A stretch of DNA of 64,000 nt from Streptococcus sp. CSL10205-OR2 (GCF_025660655.1 NZ_JAOTIN010000009.1:19488-83487), one strand, 5' to 3'. Counted from the first letter of the stretch, positions 37,761-47,453 are shown. A program made the numbers and translations. The notes: a model not told the origin generated them from the sequence alone.

Positions 37761-40727
37761 TTAACTTTTGGAAATCCCCTTAATCATCGCTACAATTTCA
37801 TCATTTTTGAGTTGTTTTTTAAATACAACATTGACCCCTTCTTCTTTCATAGCCTCAAAGAATTTTTGAGCAGAAATAATACGTAAGTCTTCAGCTTTTC
37901 TCAAGGATTTTTCATCTTTCATATCCTTGGTTTCAACAATGAAATTTATTTCAGCTTTACCATCTGATGAATTGATGACATACATAAAGTCAGGACTTGT
38001 TGTTCCTCCAGTAAATAGAGGAATCTGAATTGACCTACGAGGGATTTTCCCAAAAACTAATACCTCATCAATGTCGCTATCCATTAGAGTCTGTCTCTCC
38101 TTCGGACTATCATAGACAACCGTATCATAAATATATTTTTCAGGTACAACCACATTATCATCCCGATAAATTCCTAAAACTCCTTGAGATACTTGATCAA
38201 TCACCTCGCCCTTGTAATCCGTCAAGCTTGTTTCCCTTGTATCTATATTTAGTGGTTTGTATGAAAATTTTTTAAGTAGCTTTTCATCCAACCATTTATT
38301 AAAATGCATAACGATTAAGGAAACCCCTATTGTCGTAAAAATACGCTCATCTATATCTCCCTTATTTTCTTTAAATTTACACAAACTTTCATGAATAATA
38401 CTTACAGATAATCCTAACTGTCGATTTATTTCTTTAAGAAAATCCCCATAGGAAATCTTATCTTCTACAAGGTAATAATTAGCTATCCTTTCACGTAGAA
38501 CAATTTCCCCATCCACTGACTCAGTTCTCATAGATTTTACACCCACAGTCGTATCTCTATAAATATCTTCTTCTAAAACATTGTAAAGAACCTCTTTTAA
38601 CTCCTCTTTAGGAATATCTTCAAATTTCAAATAATATTTTTGATTCACTAGCTTCCATAAATTGCTAATATCTTGAAATTTATCCTTACGCACTTTTACA
38701 AAATTTTTCTTCTTAGTGCCATCAATAATCTTATTCGGTTGTAAGTTACTGATTGCCTCAGGATAGTCATTATATAGTTCGTCTAACTTATCTTTTTCAA
38801 TATTACCTTCATAATCAATATATTGTTTCATAAGCATTTGGGCAAAGATTTCATCTTTACTCTTATTTCTAATTTTGGCAATTTCAGAAAGAATAGCTTT
38901 AATATTCATATTTTGGCCTGGTGCATCTTTTTGGATTTCATTCAGTAGATTACTGGCAAATCTTTTTTCTGAATAATCTATTAGATACCTTAAATAAAAC
39001 TGTTCATCTGCAATTCGTCTTCCTTTTTCATCAACAGGAAGTCTAAGTCCTCTGCCCACTTCTTGAAGTTTACTGATTTCAGAACCTGATGAACGCAGTT
39101 TTACAATTTGAAAGACATTAGGATTATCCCAGCCTTCTTTTAGCGTCCATTTAGAGAAAATAAATCTCATGGTATTCCATTGTCCCTTTTCATTATGGAA
39201 ATTTAAGAGATATTCTTTGTCCCTTAAAATCTTATCTACTTCATTTTTTATATCTTCTTCAGAAGTGGAATTATCCTCACTAAAATACCCACCATTGGTT
39301 TTTGATATATCTGCTAGAGAAGCCTCAAGATAAGACTTATATTCAAGTAATCTTGGATTATTTGTTTTTTCCATACTTGCTATCTTATTTCTAAGGCTCT
39401 CGGATAACATCTCTTCAAATTTAACCCTTAGATGACCTGAACCACCTTCTTCATCTCGATAAGATCTAACAGAGTCGATAAAATAAAGACTTAATGTTTT
39501 TATTTTATTTCCTCTTAGGAAGTTTTCTTTTTCTGTTTCAAGGTGATTTTTAATGGACTGCCTTAACATAAGTTCTTGGTAAGTTTTGGTATAAATACCA
39601 CCATAGACAATATCTCCCTTGGCTAGGACTTGACCATTAGACAAGGTCACCCCATATTTAATGGCATCATCAGAGGTTAGACCAATTTCCTCTATTGTGA
39701 TTCCAGAAAATTCTTCTCCAAATATAGATAAACTATCCCCCCTAATTAATTCATGAGTCTCTTTACTTCCTTCATCACGTAGACGACAAACTTTAGGGTT
39801 TCTCTTGAAATCCATCAATTTCAACTTGGTTTCATTATCCTTCTCAGCATCAATCATAAAGGTCTCAACGCCCTTAACCAGGTTCTGATTAAAAGCTTGA
39901 CTTGAACCCAAATTAAATATCAAATTGTTAAAATCTTTGTCCTTACTCCCTTTCTTATCTGGAAAAGTCGCACCAAAACGAATGACACATTGGGGCTTTA
40001 ACTCTTTTAATATTCGTTTATAGGCCTGATTTTCTTTTTTAAACCTGTGAGGTTCATCAATAATTACAATCGGCCTAGTAGATCTCAAAGTTTCGTAAGG
40101 CTGGGTAAAGTTTCCTAAGATGGTTTGGTCATAGTCGTCCTTAGCCATGGTAGCATTGGACAAAAGCATTCCTGAAGTCATAAGAAGGACAGAAAATCTA
40201 TTTTTTTCTAAACTAGTCCCACGGGCAAATTCAGAAATAGCTGTAGGAAACATTTTTCTTCCCTTAGTCCTTTTCTGGGCTTCTAAGACAGATAAGTCTA
40301 AACTTTTATTTGGATATAAATCTTGAAAATGTCTTCTACTATAATCTGCCTCTAAGAAACTCTTGCTTCCTTCTCTTATAGGTGTAGAAGGGACTAGCAC
40401 TATGAACTTATTAAAGCCATAAAGACTATTTAATTCATACATCATTCGGGTATAACAGTAAGTCTTTCCTGTTCCTGTTTCCATACGGATATCAAGGCCT
40501 AAATAGTCATCATCATCTTTTGTTCTCCACTCTCTGGGGGTAGCTTGTAAATCTTCGTATCCATGCCATAATTTCTGTATATTTTCTTTTAATTTGTCAT
40601 CTTCCAAATCAATAATAGGATTTTGGAATAGTTCCTTAGAGTTCAAAACCCTAACATCTTCAAAGGCCTTTCGCATAGCCTTTAAAAAATCTTCTTGATG
40701 GGGAAGTATAGATAATTCAATGGTCAT
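37761..40727 (-). CDS. res: type III restriction enzyme, Res subunit
   Basis: A 988-residue helicase-nuclease. SF2 helicase motif I is ETGTGKT (83-89) and motif II DEPH (224-227). Motif VI QEVGRGLRLPVDE lies near 560. The C-terminal endonuclease has PD-(D/E)xK residues: D913 in SPDFMYV, and E932 and K934 in VETKD. Type III Res needs Mod for recognition and cuts 25-27 bp from one of two head-to-head sites. All motifs are intact and length is normal, so it should be active. It follows mod by 2 bp. Confidence 0.95.
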   Translation of the reverse strand: MTIELSILPHQEDFLKAMRKAFEDVRVLNSKELFQNPIIDLEDDKLKENIQKLWHGYEDLQATPREWRTKDDDDYLGLDIRMETGTGKTYCYTRMMYELNSLYGFNKFIVLVPSTPIREGSKSFLEADYSRRHFQDLYPNKSLDLSVLEAQKRTKGRKMFPTAISEFARGTSLEKNRFSVLLMTSGMLLSNATMAKDDYDQTILGNFTQPYETLRSTRPIVIIDEPHRFKKENQAYKRILKELKPQCVIRFGATFPDKKGSKDKDFNNLIFNLGSSQAFNQNLVKGVETFMIDAEKDNETKLKLMDFKRNPKVCRLRDEGSKETHELIRGDSLSIFGEEFSGITIEEIGLTSDDAIKYGVTLSNGQVLAKGDIVYGGIYTKTYQELMLRQSIKNHLETEKENFLRGNKIKTLSLYFIDSVRSYRDEEGGSGHLRVKFEEMLSESLRNKIASMEKTNNPRLLEYKSYLEASLADISKTNGGYFSEDNSTSEEDIKNEVDKILRDKEYLLNFHNEKGQWNTMRFIFSKWTLKEGWDNPNVFQIVKLRSSGSEISKLQEVGRGLRLPVDEKGRRIADEQFYLRYLIDYSEKRFASNLLNEIQKDAPGQNMNIKAILSEIAKIRNKSKDEIFAQMLMKQYIDYEGNIEKDKLDELYNDYPEAISNLQPNKIIDGTKKKNFVKVRKDKFQDISNLWKLVNQKYYLKFEDIPKEELKEVLYNVLEEDIYRDTTVGVKSMRTESVDGEIVLRERIANYYLVEDKISYGDFLKEINRQLGLSVSIIHESLCKFKENKGDIDERIFTTIGVSLIVMHFNKWLDEKLLKKFSYKPLNIDTRETSLTDYKGEVIDQVSQGVLGIYRDDNVVVPEKYIYDTVVYDSPKERQTLMDSDIDEVLVFGKIPRRSIQIPLFTGGTTSPDFMYVINSSDGKAEINFIVETKDMKDEKSLRKAEDLRIISAQKFFEAMKEEGVNVVFKKQLKNDEIVAMIKGISKS

Positions 40728-40729
40728 AA

Positions 40730-42664
40730 TTAAAACCTCTCAATCAAGCTTACGTTTTTATTATTTCTAAGTACCTTCAGATTCTTTCTAAGCTCATGAA
40801 GCACATTAAACTGGATCGAATGAACATAGATAACTACTCTACTAATATCTAATTCTTCACTTTCTATGCTCTTAATCAAGGTCATTACATCTTCATCTGT
40901 AAGACCTTCCTCTATAATATATAGCGATTTTCCGATTAGTTTTGCCAGATATTGATCTAACTTGTAGTCTTCAGTCTCCTTTGTTAATCCATAACCATCT
41001 TCACTCAACCAGGTAGATAGGATACTTTCTTTTCCAGAAGCATGAGAGTTATCAAAAATAGAGACCATATCATCTGTGATCAGTTTAATTTCTGGCTCAA
41101 AATTCTCCAATTCTACTAAAGTTTTTTCCTCTGGCTTTTCTAAGTAATAGAGCTTATAACCATAGTCAATATCTGCCTTTGTTTCTTTCTTAATCTTTGC
41201 GGCAGCTTTTTCAATTCTAGCACGACCGATTTCATCAATGGTTCTGTATTCTGCCTCATAGGCTGGTTTGTTCTTTTCAATCTTTTCAGGCAATTGAACC
41301 ATGATATATTTTCTCTCTCCACCATCTTCAGCATTTAATTGCATAACAGCATCAGCAGTAGTAGCTGAACCTGAAAAGAAATCAAGAATATTAATATCTT
41401 GAGAGAATATAGTATTTATTAAGTATTTTACAAGATTGACCGGCTTTGGATTGTTGAACAGTGCCACGTTATCAAACAAAGCTTTAATCTCGTTTGTTCC
41501 TATCTGATTAATAGGATCAAGAATGAGGTTAGAGAAAGCACGACCTCTCTGCTCTCTAGGATTACCTTCATTATCAACTAATTCATATACTTTGTATTTC
41601 ACTGTAAATTCATTATTCACTTTAATAAAATCTATGAATTCATGCTCTATACCCCAATTAACTTTGTTTTTACTCCATTTCCAAATCCAACCATCATTTT
41701 CAAATTTTTTTCTATTATTTGGATATAATTTTCTTCCATCGGGAAGAGTTATGGGAAAATTCATGCTGTCACTATACTGAAGACCGCCTCTGTCAAGCGT
41801 ATCATAGTAAAAATATCCTCTTTCATTAAAGTATTGATCTTTTTTGCTATACCTTGACATATTTATGGAATTAAGGTCTCTTTTAAATATTTTTTCATTT
41901 ATAACTAATTCCTTGTTTTTAGAATACAAAAGAATAGATTCTGTAATAACAGCAATATCTTTTGCATCATTCGCACCAGTCTTTTTTCTCCAAGAGAAAT
42001 CGCATATAAAGTTCTCTTCACCATATATTTCATCACAAATTAATTTCAAATTAGCCTGTTCATTGTCATCAATAGATATAAAAATAACCCCATCATCCGA
42101 TAACAAATCCCTGGCTAGAACAAGTCTTGTATACATAAAAGTAAGCCAGGCAGAGTGAGTACTCTTACCTGCAAGGTTAAGAATTCTTTGAGCCTCCCCT
42201 TCAGTAATTCCTATATTTCTAGACATTTCTTCCGCACTAAACCGAAAGTTGTCAGGATAGACAAAACCATCAGATCCAGTATTATATGGCGGATCGATAT
42301 AGATACATTTGATTTTCCCAGCATAAGAACCTAGTAAATGTTTTAAGGCATCTATATTATCTCCTACAATATATAAATTCTCACTATTTTTATTTTCTTC
42401 CTTTGAGTTATGGTCTATATCTGGAGCAAGATAGGTTTCAGTCTCTAATGAGCTTAGGTACTTAGCATAGGATTTACCTAAAAACTCCAAACCATAGCCC
42501 TCTTTTGAAATGTCAATTTCTTCCTCTTTTAAAAATTCCTGAAATTTATCCAACTCAAACTCTCCTTCTTTATTAAAGAATTGCGGAAAGTTTTCTTTTA
42601 ATTTTATTAATTCCCTAGTGTTAGGTCTTATATCTTTATTATCTTGAATTTTTTTACCTATCAT
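40730..42664 (-). CDS. mod: type III DNA adenine methyltransferase, Mod subunit
   Basis: A 644-residue beta-class N6-adenine methylase. The catalytic DPPY is at 124-127 and the SAM-binding FFSGSATT at 429-436, the reverse order that marks beta-class Mod. The residues between, about 225-420, form the target-recognition region. It has an AGGGAGG ribosome site, overlaps the XRE end by 11 bases, and is followed by res. A run of seven A is present at codons 3-6 but no larger tract repeats, so phase variation is not obvious. Confidence 0.95.
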   Translation of the reverse strand: MIGKKIQDNKDIRPNTRELIKLKENFPQFFNKEGEFELDKFQEFLKEEEIDISKEGYGLEFLGKSYAKYLSSLETETYLAPDIDHNSKEENKNSENLYIVGDNIDALKHLLGSYAGKIKCIYIDPPYNTGSDGFVYPDNFRFSAEEMSRNIGITEGEAQRILNLAGKSTHSAWLTFMYTRLVLARDLLSDDGVIFISIDDNEQANLKLICDEIYGEENFICDFSWRKKTGANDAKDIAVITESILLYSKNKELVINEKIFKRDLNSINMSRYSKKDQYFNERGYFYYDTLDRGGLQYSDSMNFPITLPDGRKLYPNNRKKFENDGWIWKWSKNKVNWGIEHEFIDFIKVNNEFTVKYKVYELVDNEGNPREQRGRAFSNLILDPINQIGTNEIKALFDNVALFNNPKPVNLVKYLINTIFSQDINILDFFSGSATTADAVMQLNAEDGGERKYIMVQLPEKIEKNKPAYEAEYRTIDEIGRARIEKAAAKIKKETKADIDYGYKLYYLEKPEEKTLVELENFEPEIKLITDDMVSIFDNSHASGKESILSTWLSEDGYGLTKETEDYKLDQYLAKLIGKSLYIIEEGLTDEDVMTLIKSIESEELDISRVVIYVHSIQFNVLHELRKNLKVLRNNKNVSLIERF

Positions 42665-42875
42665 GCTTATCCTCCCTATTACCTATCTCAATAATATCTT
42701 TAAAATCTACATTTAGTTTTATACAAATCCTATATAAAACTTGCATGCTGACAAATTCTCCCTTTGTCATCTTGGCTACAGTTGCTGGTGATAGACCTAC
42801 TTCTTCCATCAATTCCTTTTTGTTCATGTCCTTGTCTATCAAGACTTTCCAAAGTCCATTATAATTAATTTTCAT
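42654..42875 (-). CDS. small XRE/Cro-type regulator upstream of mod
   Basis: A 73-residue HTH protein. The DNA-binding segment includes KKELMEEVGLSPATVAKMTKG. ATG at 42873-42875 is preferred to a TTG three codons upstream, because AAGG lies before it. It overlaps mod by 11 bases and is the first gene of the operon, thus the likely controller of the timing of methylase and nuclease expression (by analogy with C proteins). It is distinct from the XRE regulator at 32.7 kb. Confidence 0.88.
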   Translation of the reverse strand: MKINYNGLWKVLIDKDMNKKELMEEVGLSPATVAKMTKGEFVSMQVLYRICIKLNVDFKDIIEIGNREDKHDR

Positions 42876-42946
42876 TATCTCCAACCTTTACTCTTAAAAT
42901 TAAAACTGAATTTTTATTATGCTTTTGCGAACTTTTCATTCATATT

Positions 42947-42952
42947 ATTATA
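42947..42952 (-). promoter_or_regulatory. -10 box of the defence operon
   Basis: TATAAT on the minus strand, 72 bp before the XRE start, in a very AT-rich leader. The -35 at 17 bp is GTTATA, a weak match. Confidence 0.4.
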
Positions 42953-43011
42953 TCACAAGTATCTATTATTATAACGATAAGATAGATTTAAACAACAAAA
43001 AAAGACAGTAC

Positions 43012-43028
43012 GGTCTGAAGAGCAGACC
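43012..43028 (-). terminator. terminator after the hsdR remnant
   Basis: Stem GGTCTG/CAGACC (43012-43017 with 43023-43028), AAGAG loop, then on the minus strand GTACTG and seven T. It isolates the defence operon from the old hsdR promoter. Confidence 0.7.
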
Positions 43029-43035
43029 TCCAATC

Positions 43036-43491
43036 TTATATTTCTGCTTCTATTTTTTTATCTGATTTACCAGTTTCTTTACCTTTGAGTTTGTTATCTC
43101 GTTCATACTTTCTGATTTGATGAAAGGCATCCATGAAAGGATGTTGATGATTTTTCAACTCGATATGAATCATGGGAAGACCATTGATGAGTAGCGTCAC
43201 ATCTTCTCTTTGCACCTGTACCTTGGCGATACCATTTTCACCTGCCAACCATTTAGCCGCTTCATAGTAGTTGGTAAAAGTCAACTGCATCTTGATTTGC
43301 TCTTTTTCTTGTTCAGTCAGTAGGTTCTCACCAAGAATAGCAAGATTATTTTGCTCCAGTTTTTGAAAAAAATTCTCCCAAAGAGAATCTTCTGTTCTTA
43401 AATCTGGACGATAAGACCACTGACTATCACCAGTGATGAGCTGTTCAATCAAACGCTTTTAAATTTCAAGTTCCTTTGTTGTTTTTGCCAT
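43036..43491 (-). pseudogene. hsdR: 5' remnant of type I restriction gene hsdR
   Basis: The original ATG is at 43489-43491 (MAKTTKELE...). It is followed by an in-frame TAA at 43459-43461 where the family has a Glu codon. After it the frame continues with clear HsdR N-terminal sequence: [50 protein letters not shown]. The family has further residues between VQREDV and TLLINGLP, so an internal deletion is likely (recalled, not aligned). Nuclease, helicase and motor domains are missing beyond residue about 135. The tail [18 protein letters not shown] does not look like HsdR at that position. Confidence 0.8.
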
Positions 43492-43522
43492 AACATCTTT
43501 CCGTATCTTTATGCTTTTTTAT

Positions 43523-43531
43523 ATTATACCA
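43523..43531 (-). promoter_or_regulatory. old hsdR promoter (extended -10)
   Basis: TGGTATAAT on the minus strand, about 32 bases before the old hsdR ATG. The 230 bp from here to the ackA terminator hold no gene that I can see. Confidence 0.5.
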
Positions 43532-43724
43532 TATTTAGAGCGTTTTCACTGATGATATTTCAAGATTTGTTTGCTTTTCATTTGAAAAGATTCCATTGTA
43601 CAATCTAGGTTCAAGAGAAGCGTCCAATAAGTCAATTCTCTCTTTAAACAGTATGATTATCCATAAAATAGCTTTTTAAGCGCGTTTTATACGGGTATTT
43701 ATGCTTTTTATCGTCATCAAAAAA

Positions 43725-43744
43725 GCCGTTAGTTTCCTAACGAC
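43725..43744 (-). terminator. terminator after ackA
   Basis: An 8-bp stem (43725-43732 with 43737-43744, one G-U) and six T on the minus strand. Confidence 0.85.
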
Positions 43745-43758
43745 TTCTTTTTATTTTC

Positions 43759-44958
43759 TTATTTGCTTTGATTTTTCAAGCGTTCCACATCACGTGTAAT
43801 CATCAATTCTTCATCAGTTGGTACTGACAAGATAGCCACACGAGAATTCTCGCTAGAAATAATACCTTTATAGCCAAAGACGTTCTTTTCTGGGTCAAGT
43901 TCTAAACCAAACCATGAGAGGCCATCAATGATGTCTTGGCGCATTTCTGTACCATTTTCTCCCATACCAGCGGTAAAGACAATGGCATCTGCTCCGTTTA
44001 AAACAGCTAGGTATTGACCGATGAATTTCTTAATGCGATCAACAAACATCTCGTATGCAAGAGTAGCTTTTTCATCGCCTTTTTCTTTAGCATTTTCAAT
44101 GTCACGCATGTCATTTGAAAGGGCAGAAACACCAGCAAGACCTGACTCTTTGTTAAGCATATTAACAACGGCTGCGGCATCTTTTAGTTCTGGCACTTCA
44201 TTGACCAAGTAAGGAATGATGGCTGGGTCGATATCACCAGAACGTGTTCCCATCATTGGTCCAGCAAGTGGTGTGAAGCCCATTGAAGTATCAACACTCT
44301 TACCATATAAGTTAGCGGTGATGGAGACACCGTTTCCGATGTGAGCCGTAATGATTTTCAACTCTTCAACAGGCTTACCTAAAAGTCTTGCTGCTTCTCT
44401 TGAAACGTAGAAATGACTTGTTCCGTGTGCTCCGTATTTACGTACTTTGTAGTCTGTGTAGTATTTTTCAGCAATTGGGTAGCGGTAAGCTAGTTCTGGC
44501 ATGCTTGAGTGATAAGCGGTATCAAAAACGGCTACACTTGTGATGTTTGGCAATAATTTCTTAAATGCTCTCATCCCATCTGCAGCTGCACCATTGTGAA
44601 GAGGTGCTAATTTAGCAAGTTCAGCCACTTTTTCAATCGCTGCATCATCTAAAATAACAGAATCGCTAAAGTCTTCTCCACCAGCCACAACACGGTGCCC
44701 AACGCCGGTAATTTCTTCAAATTCTTGGATAATGCCATGTTTTTTAAGATCAGCAAGTAGTAATTCAACCGCTGCTGTATGGTCAAGAATTTCAAGAATC
44801 TCTTCTTCTTTATTATCTCCATATTTCACTGTAGAGATAGCATCTGATTTACCAATTCTTTCGATAGCCCCTTTTGCCAATACCTCTTCTTCAGGCATTC
44901 TATAAAGTTGCCACTTAAGACTTGAACTTCCAGCGTTAATTGCAATAGTTTTTGACAT
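43759..44958 (-). CDS. ackA: acetate kinase
   Basis: A 399-residue enzyme that makes ATP from acetyl phosphate and ADP, part of mixed-acid fermentation. The ASKHA phosphate-binding loop [11 protein letters not shown] is at the start, with HIGNGVS near residue 207, GLMMGTRSG-like segment PMMGTRSGD, and VFTAGMGEN near 325. It has a GAGGTG ribosome site. The distance to the YtxK-like gene is 54 bp. Confidence 0.97.
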   Translation of the reverse strand: MSKTIAINAGSSSLKWQLYRMPEEEVLAKGAIERIGKSDAISTVKYGDNKEEEILEILDHTAAVELLLADLKKHGIIQEFEEITGVGHRVVAGGEDFSDSVILDDAAIEKVAELAKLAPLHNGAAADGMRAFKKLLPNITSVAVFDTAYHSSMPELAYRYPIAEKYYTDYKVRKYGAHGTSHFYVSREAARLLGKPVEELKIITAHIGNGVSITANLYGKSVDTSMGFTPLAGPMMGTRSGDIDPAIIPYLVNEVPELKDAAAVVNMLNKESGLAGVSALSNDMRDIENAKEKGDEKATLAYEMFVDRIKKFIGQYLAVLNGADAIVFTAGMGENGTEMRQDIIDGLSWFGLELDPEKNVFGYKGIISSENSRVAILSVPTDEELMITRDVERLKNQSK

Positions 44959-45012
44959 AATTCACCTCAATATAGCCTTTCTTTCTATTGTTCCATTATA
45001 GCAAAATTTAGC

Positions 45013-45966
45013 TTAATTGTAATGGTCTTTAACCCATTTTTTGAAATTTTCCATAAAATCAACAAGATTTTCCTTATTTTGTAAATCTGAGATTGGGTAA
45101 ACAAATGTTTCAATGCTTTGGTGTGATTTCTTTTTCATGAGAAAGAGTGATTTGGCATTTGCTTTACTGCCAAAAAGATTTTCTGGTAGGGTGATGACCC
45201 CTAACAAATCCACCGCATCCACCAACCAATGTTTTAAAGAATCGCTCTGCTCACTCGTCAAAAGATTAACGGGTGCTAAAAAAATAGCAACGCCATCTTC
45301 TTTAAGGTATTTAACAGCTTGTTCCATCATCAAATGATGGGCATAGGTATGACCTTCTTTGGCTGCCACTTGATACCTTGAAGCAATAGCATCATTAGGA
45401 TAATAGCCTACTGGTAAATCACTGATAATCACATCACTTTCTTTTAAGATGTGAGGACGAACGGCATCCGCTTGGAAAAAGCTCACTGATGAATCGATAA
45501 TTTCAGAGATACTGGCTGCCAAATCGATTAATAAATCATCTAATTCTATTCCCAAGTAAGTGAGTTCTTTCTCACTATTAGTGACAATGGTTTGAGCAAG
45601 ATTACCTGTCCCACTTCCCATTTCTATCACCGTTAACGGCTTATTAGCTGTCAGTGTTTCCATTAAAAACAAAATCAAAAAACCAATAGCATCTGGTGTA
45701 AATTGGTGGTTGGTCTGCAGTTTTTCATATTGATTGATTTTGATAAAGAGGTATTCAAAAGTTTTGCGCCATTCTTCCTTACTTAGAGATAACTGGTGAA
45801 GTTTGCTATTATTTTCTTTGATGGCTGGTGTTTCTTCTTTGCCTTCTATGTAATACCCATTTTGCTCAATTAAAGCATCATAAAGACTTGTCTTCAATTG
45901 ATTTGAAAGCACCTGAGTGTTCTCCCAGATAAGATGAAAGGCTTGTTCAATAGTCTCGAAATTCAT
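45013..45966 (-). CDS. YtxK-like class I SAM-dependent DNA methyltransferase
   Basis: A 317-residue protein of the HsdM-like N6-adenine methylase superfamily. SAM motif MGSGTGNLAQ is near residue 115. The catalytic position reads SDLPVGYYP, an altered NPPY, so its methylase activity is uncertain. Streptococci keep this gene between comG and ackA. It follows the comG operon after a weak hairpin. Confidence 0.85.
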   Translation of the reverse strand: MNFETIEQAFHLIWENTQVLSNQLKTSLYDALIEQNGYYIEGKEETPAIKENNSKLHQLSLSKEEWRKTFEYLFIKINQYEKLQTNHQFTPDAIGFLILFLMETLTANKPLTVIEMGSGTGNLAQTIVTNSEKELTYLGIELDDLLIDLAASISEIIDSSVSFFQADAVRPHILKESDVIISDLPVGYYPNDAIASRYQVAAKEGHTYAHHLMMEQAVKYLKEDGVAIFLAPVNLLTSEQSDSLKHWLVDAVDLLGVITLPENLFGSKANAKSLFLMKKKSHQSIETFVYPISDLQNKENLVDFMENFKKWVKDHYN

Positions 45967-46014
45967 ATTTTCCTCCTTGTCTAATCATATCAAAAATAAG
46001 GACAAAAGAAAAGA

Positions 46015-46030
46015 AAGCCTTTTGCGGCTT
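46015..46030 (-). terminator. weak hairpin at the end of the comG operon
   Basis: A 5-bp stem AAGCC/GGCTT followed on the minus strand by a T-rich stretch. It may only lower read-through into the YtxK-like gene. Confidence 0.4.
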
Positions 46031-46364
46031 ACTTCATTTTTTGATGACTCTCTAAAGAGGGCGCCAAGAAAGTGTAGGAAAAAGTCTGCTGATTCGTTAG
46101 TTGCACTTGGATGGAGATGTTCTCTTCTGTCTTTTCATAGCTTGTTTGTCCTTCTTTAAAGATGAGTTGACCCTTATCTTTACTGGCTATTCTAGCTGTC
46201 ATTTGTGCCATGAGATAGGACTGGCTTTGACTGATTTGGGCTTGGTGTTGTCTTTGACTGGCAACAATTCGTCCTAAGTAAAATTGTAAAAGCATGGCAA
46301 AAATTGCCGAGATTAGTAGCGCATAAATGAGAATACCTGCCTTAACTTTTTTCTTTAAAAGCAT
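46029..46364 (-). CDS. comGG: competence pseudopilin component ComGG
   Basis: A 111-residue protein with an N-terminal hydrophobic segment (KAGILIYALLISAIFAMLL, about 7-25) but no standard pilin cleavage motif, as expected of ComGG. ATG at 46362-46364 is preferred, with AAGGAG 8 bases before it. Overlap with comGF is 23 bases. It is last of the seven comG genes; the assembly forms the transformation pilus. Confidence 0.85.
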   Translation of the reverse strand: MLLKKKVKAGILIYALLISAIFAMLLQFYLGRIVASQRQHQAQISQSQSYLMAQMTARIASKDKGQLIFKEGQTSYEKTEENISIQVQLTNQQTFSYTFLAPSLESHQKMK

Positions 46365-46776
46365 AGACAAAACTCCTTTCTTGCCCATCATTAAAAGTTA
46401 GTCTTAAGGTGACGATTTGTTCTCTTTTTTCAAAAGTCACTTCTTTGACTTGATAAATCATCGGCTGATAGCCACGACCACTCGCGCTTGTCTTTCTAAA
46501 ATCATCTTTTTTGTACTTTCCAAAGGCTAAGGTTTTCTGATTTTTAGTGAGGTATAATTTATGATTTTCTATCTTGTCAAAATGACTACCCTCCCACTCT
46601 TTTCGCAATTGCTGGCAAAATAGTAACCACTCTTCATCATCGTGAGTGGATAAGTGAGTGATATGACTATTAAGGCTTTTTGTGAGTCCTTGATAAATAG
46701 TCAAACTCCCTGCAATGACTAAAAGCGAAACAAGACATTCTAACAGTGTAAAAGCTTTTACCTTATTTTTCAGCAA
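46342..46776 (-). CDS. comGF: competence pseudopilin ComGF
   Basis: A 144-residue protein with the prepilin start KAFTLLECLVSLLVIAGS (cut after Ala; Glu at +5). The start is TTG at 46774-46776 with a GAGGAAG site, directly overlapping the end of comGE by 14 bases. No earlier ATG suits. Minor pilin of the DNA-uptake pilus. Confidence 0.85.
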   Translation of the reverse strand: MLKNKVKAFTLLECLVSLLVIAGSLTIYQGLTKSLNSHITHLSTHDDEEWLLFCQQLRKEWEGSHFDKIENHKLYLTKNQKTLAFGKYKKDDFRKTSASGRGYQPMIYQVKEVTFEKREQIVTLRLTFNDGQERSFVYAFKEKS

Positions 46777-47053
46777 CTGACATCACTTCCTCTCCCTCAT
46801 GAAAGACTCTTATACTATTTGTGCTTTCTTTGACACTAACGGTTACGCCATCAACTGTCAGCTCACTTTGATGGGTTTGAACAGCCATACTTGCCACATT
46901 CAAAACTTGTTCTTGTCTAATATTATCTTTGATTCTTTGACTATCTTTACTGAGTTCTCCCAAAATAACAGTTGTCACCATCACCAATAAGGCTAAAGCT
47001 ATCAAACTTTCAAGGAGAATGTAGGCTTTCAATGTCTTTTTTATATTTTCCAC
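46763..47053 (-). CDS. comGE: competence pseudopilin ComGE
   Basis: A 96-residue protein with one N-terminal hydrophobic helix. The prepilin-like motif is KAYILLESLIAL, with Tyr-Ile where Phe-Thr is usual and Glu kept. The start appears to be GTG at 47051-47053, close to GGGAG. It overlaps comGD by 44 bases and comGF by 14. Confidence 0.8.
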   Translation of the reverse strand: MENIKKTLKAYILLESLIALALLVMVTTVILGELSKDSQRIKDNIRQEQVLNVASMAVQTHQSELTVDGVTVSVKESTNSIRVFHEGEEVMSVAEK

Positions 47054-47453
47054 TCCCTATATACAATTGGTATTTAATCATCTGATGGTCTGTTTCAAAG
47101 ATTATTTTCTTCAAAGATGAATTACCACCAGCTTGATTAAAAGTTATTATCAGATTTTCTTTTAAATGAACACTTTGAGGTATCTTTAAAATAGCTCTAT
47201 TCGTTGAAACGGTTTGATTATTAAAGGTGATACTTCTCTTTTTTTGTGAGGCTAGGCTAAGCTTTTGCGTGTCTTGATAGAGATATTCAAGATTCAAAAA
47301 GAACAATCGTTCCTCCATTTGCGTGAGAATCGTTGATACTGACGCAGATAAACTAAGCACCAAGAAACTAGTTGTTGCAAGTGTCAGTAGACTTTCTAAT
47401 AATGTAAAAGCTTTAATTCGGTACTTTTTGGGTTTCTTCTGTGTGATTAGCAT
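47010..47453 (-). CDS. comGD: competence pseudopilin ComGD
   Basis: A 147-residue minor pilin. Prepilin motif KAFTLLESLLTLATTSFL at about 14-31. ATG at 47453 has AAGGAG before it. The open frame continues upstream through comGC in another frame and is not used. Overlap with comGC is 41 bases. Confidence 0.87.
   Translation of the reverse strand: MLITQKKPKKYRIKAFTLLESLLTLATTSFLVLSLSASVSTILTQMEERLFFLNLEYLYQDTQKLSLASQKKRSITFNNQTVSTNRAILKIPQSVHLKENLIITFNQAGGNSSLKKIIFETDHQMIKYQLYIGSGKYKKDIESLHSP

Noticed and set aside
40730..42664. Phase-variable mod gene
   Set aside because: Only a run of seven A near the start is present; no tetra- or pentanucleotide repeats as in known phasevarions. Not enough to claim phase variation.
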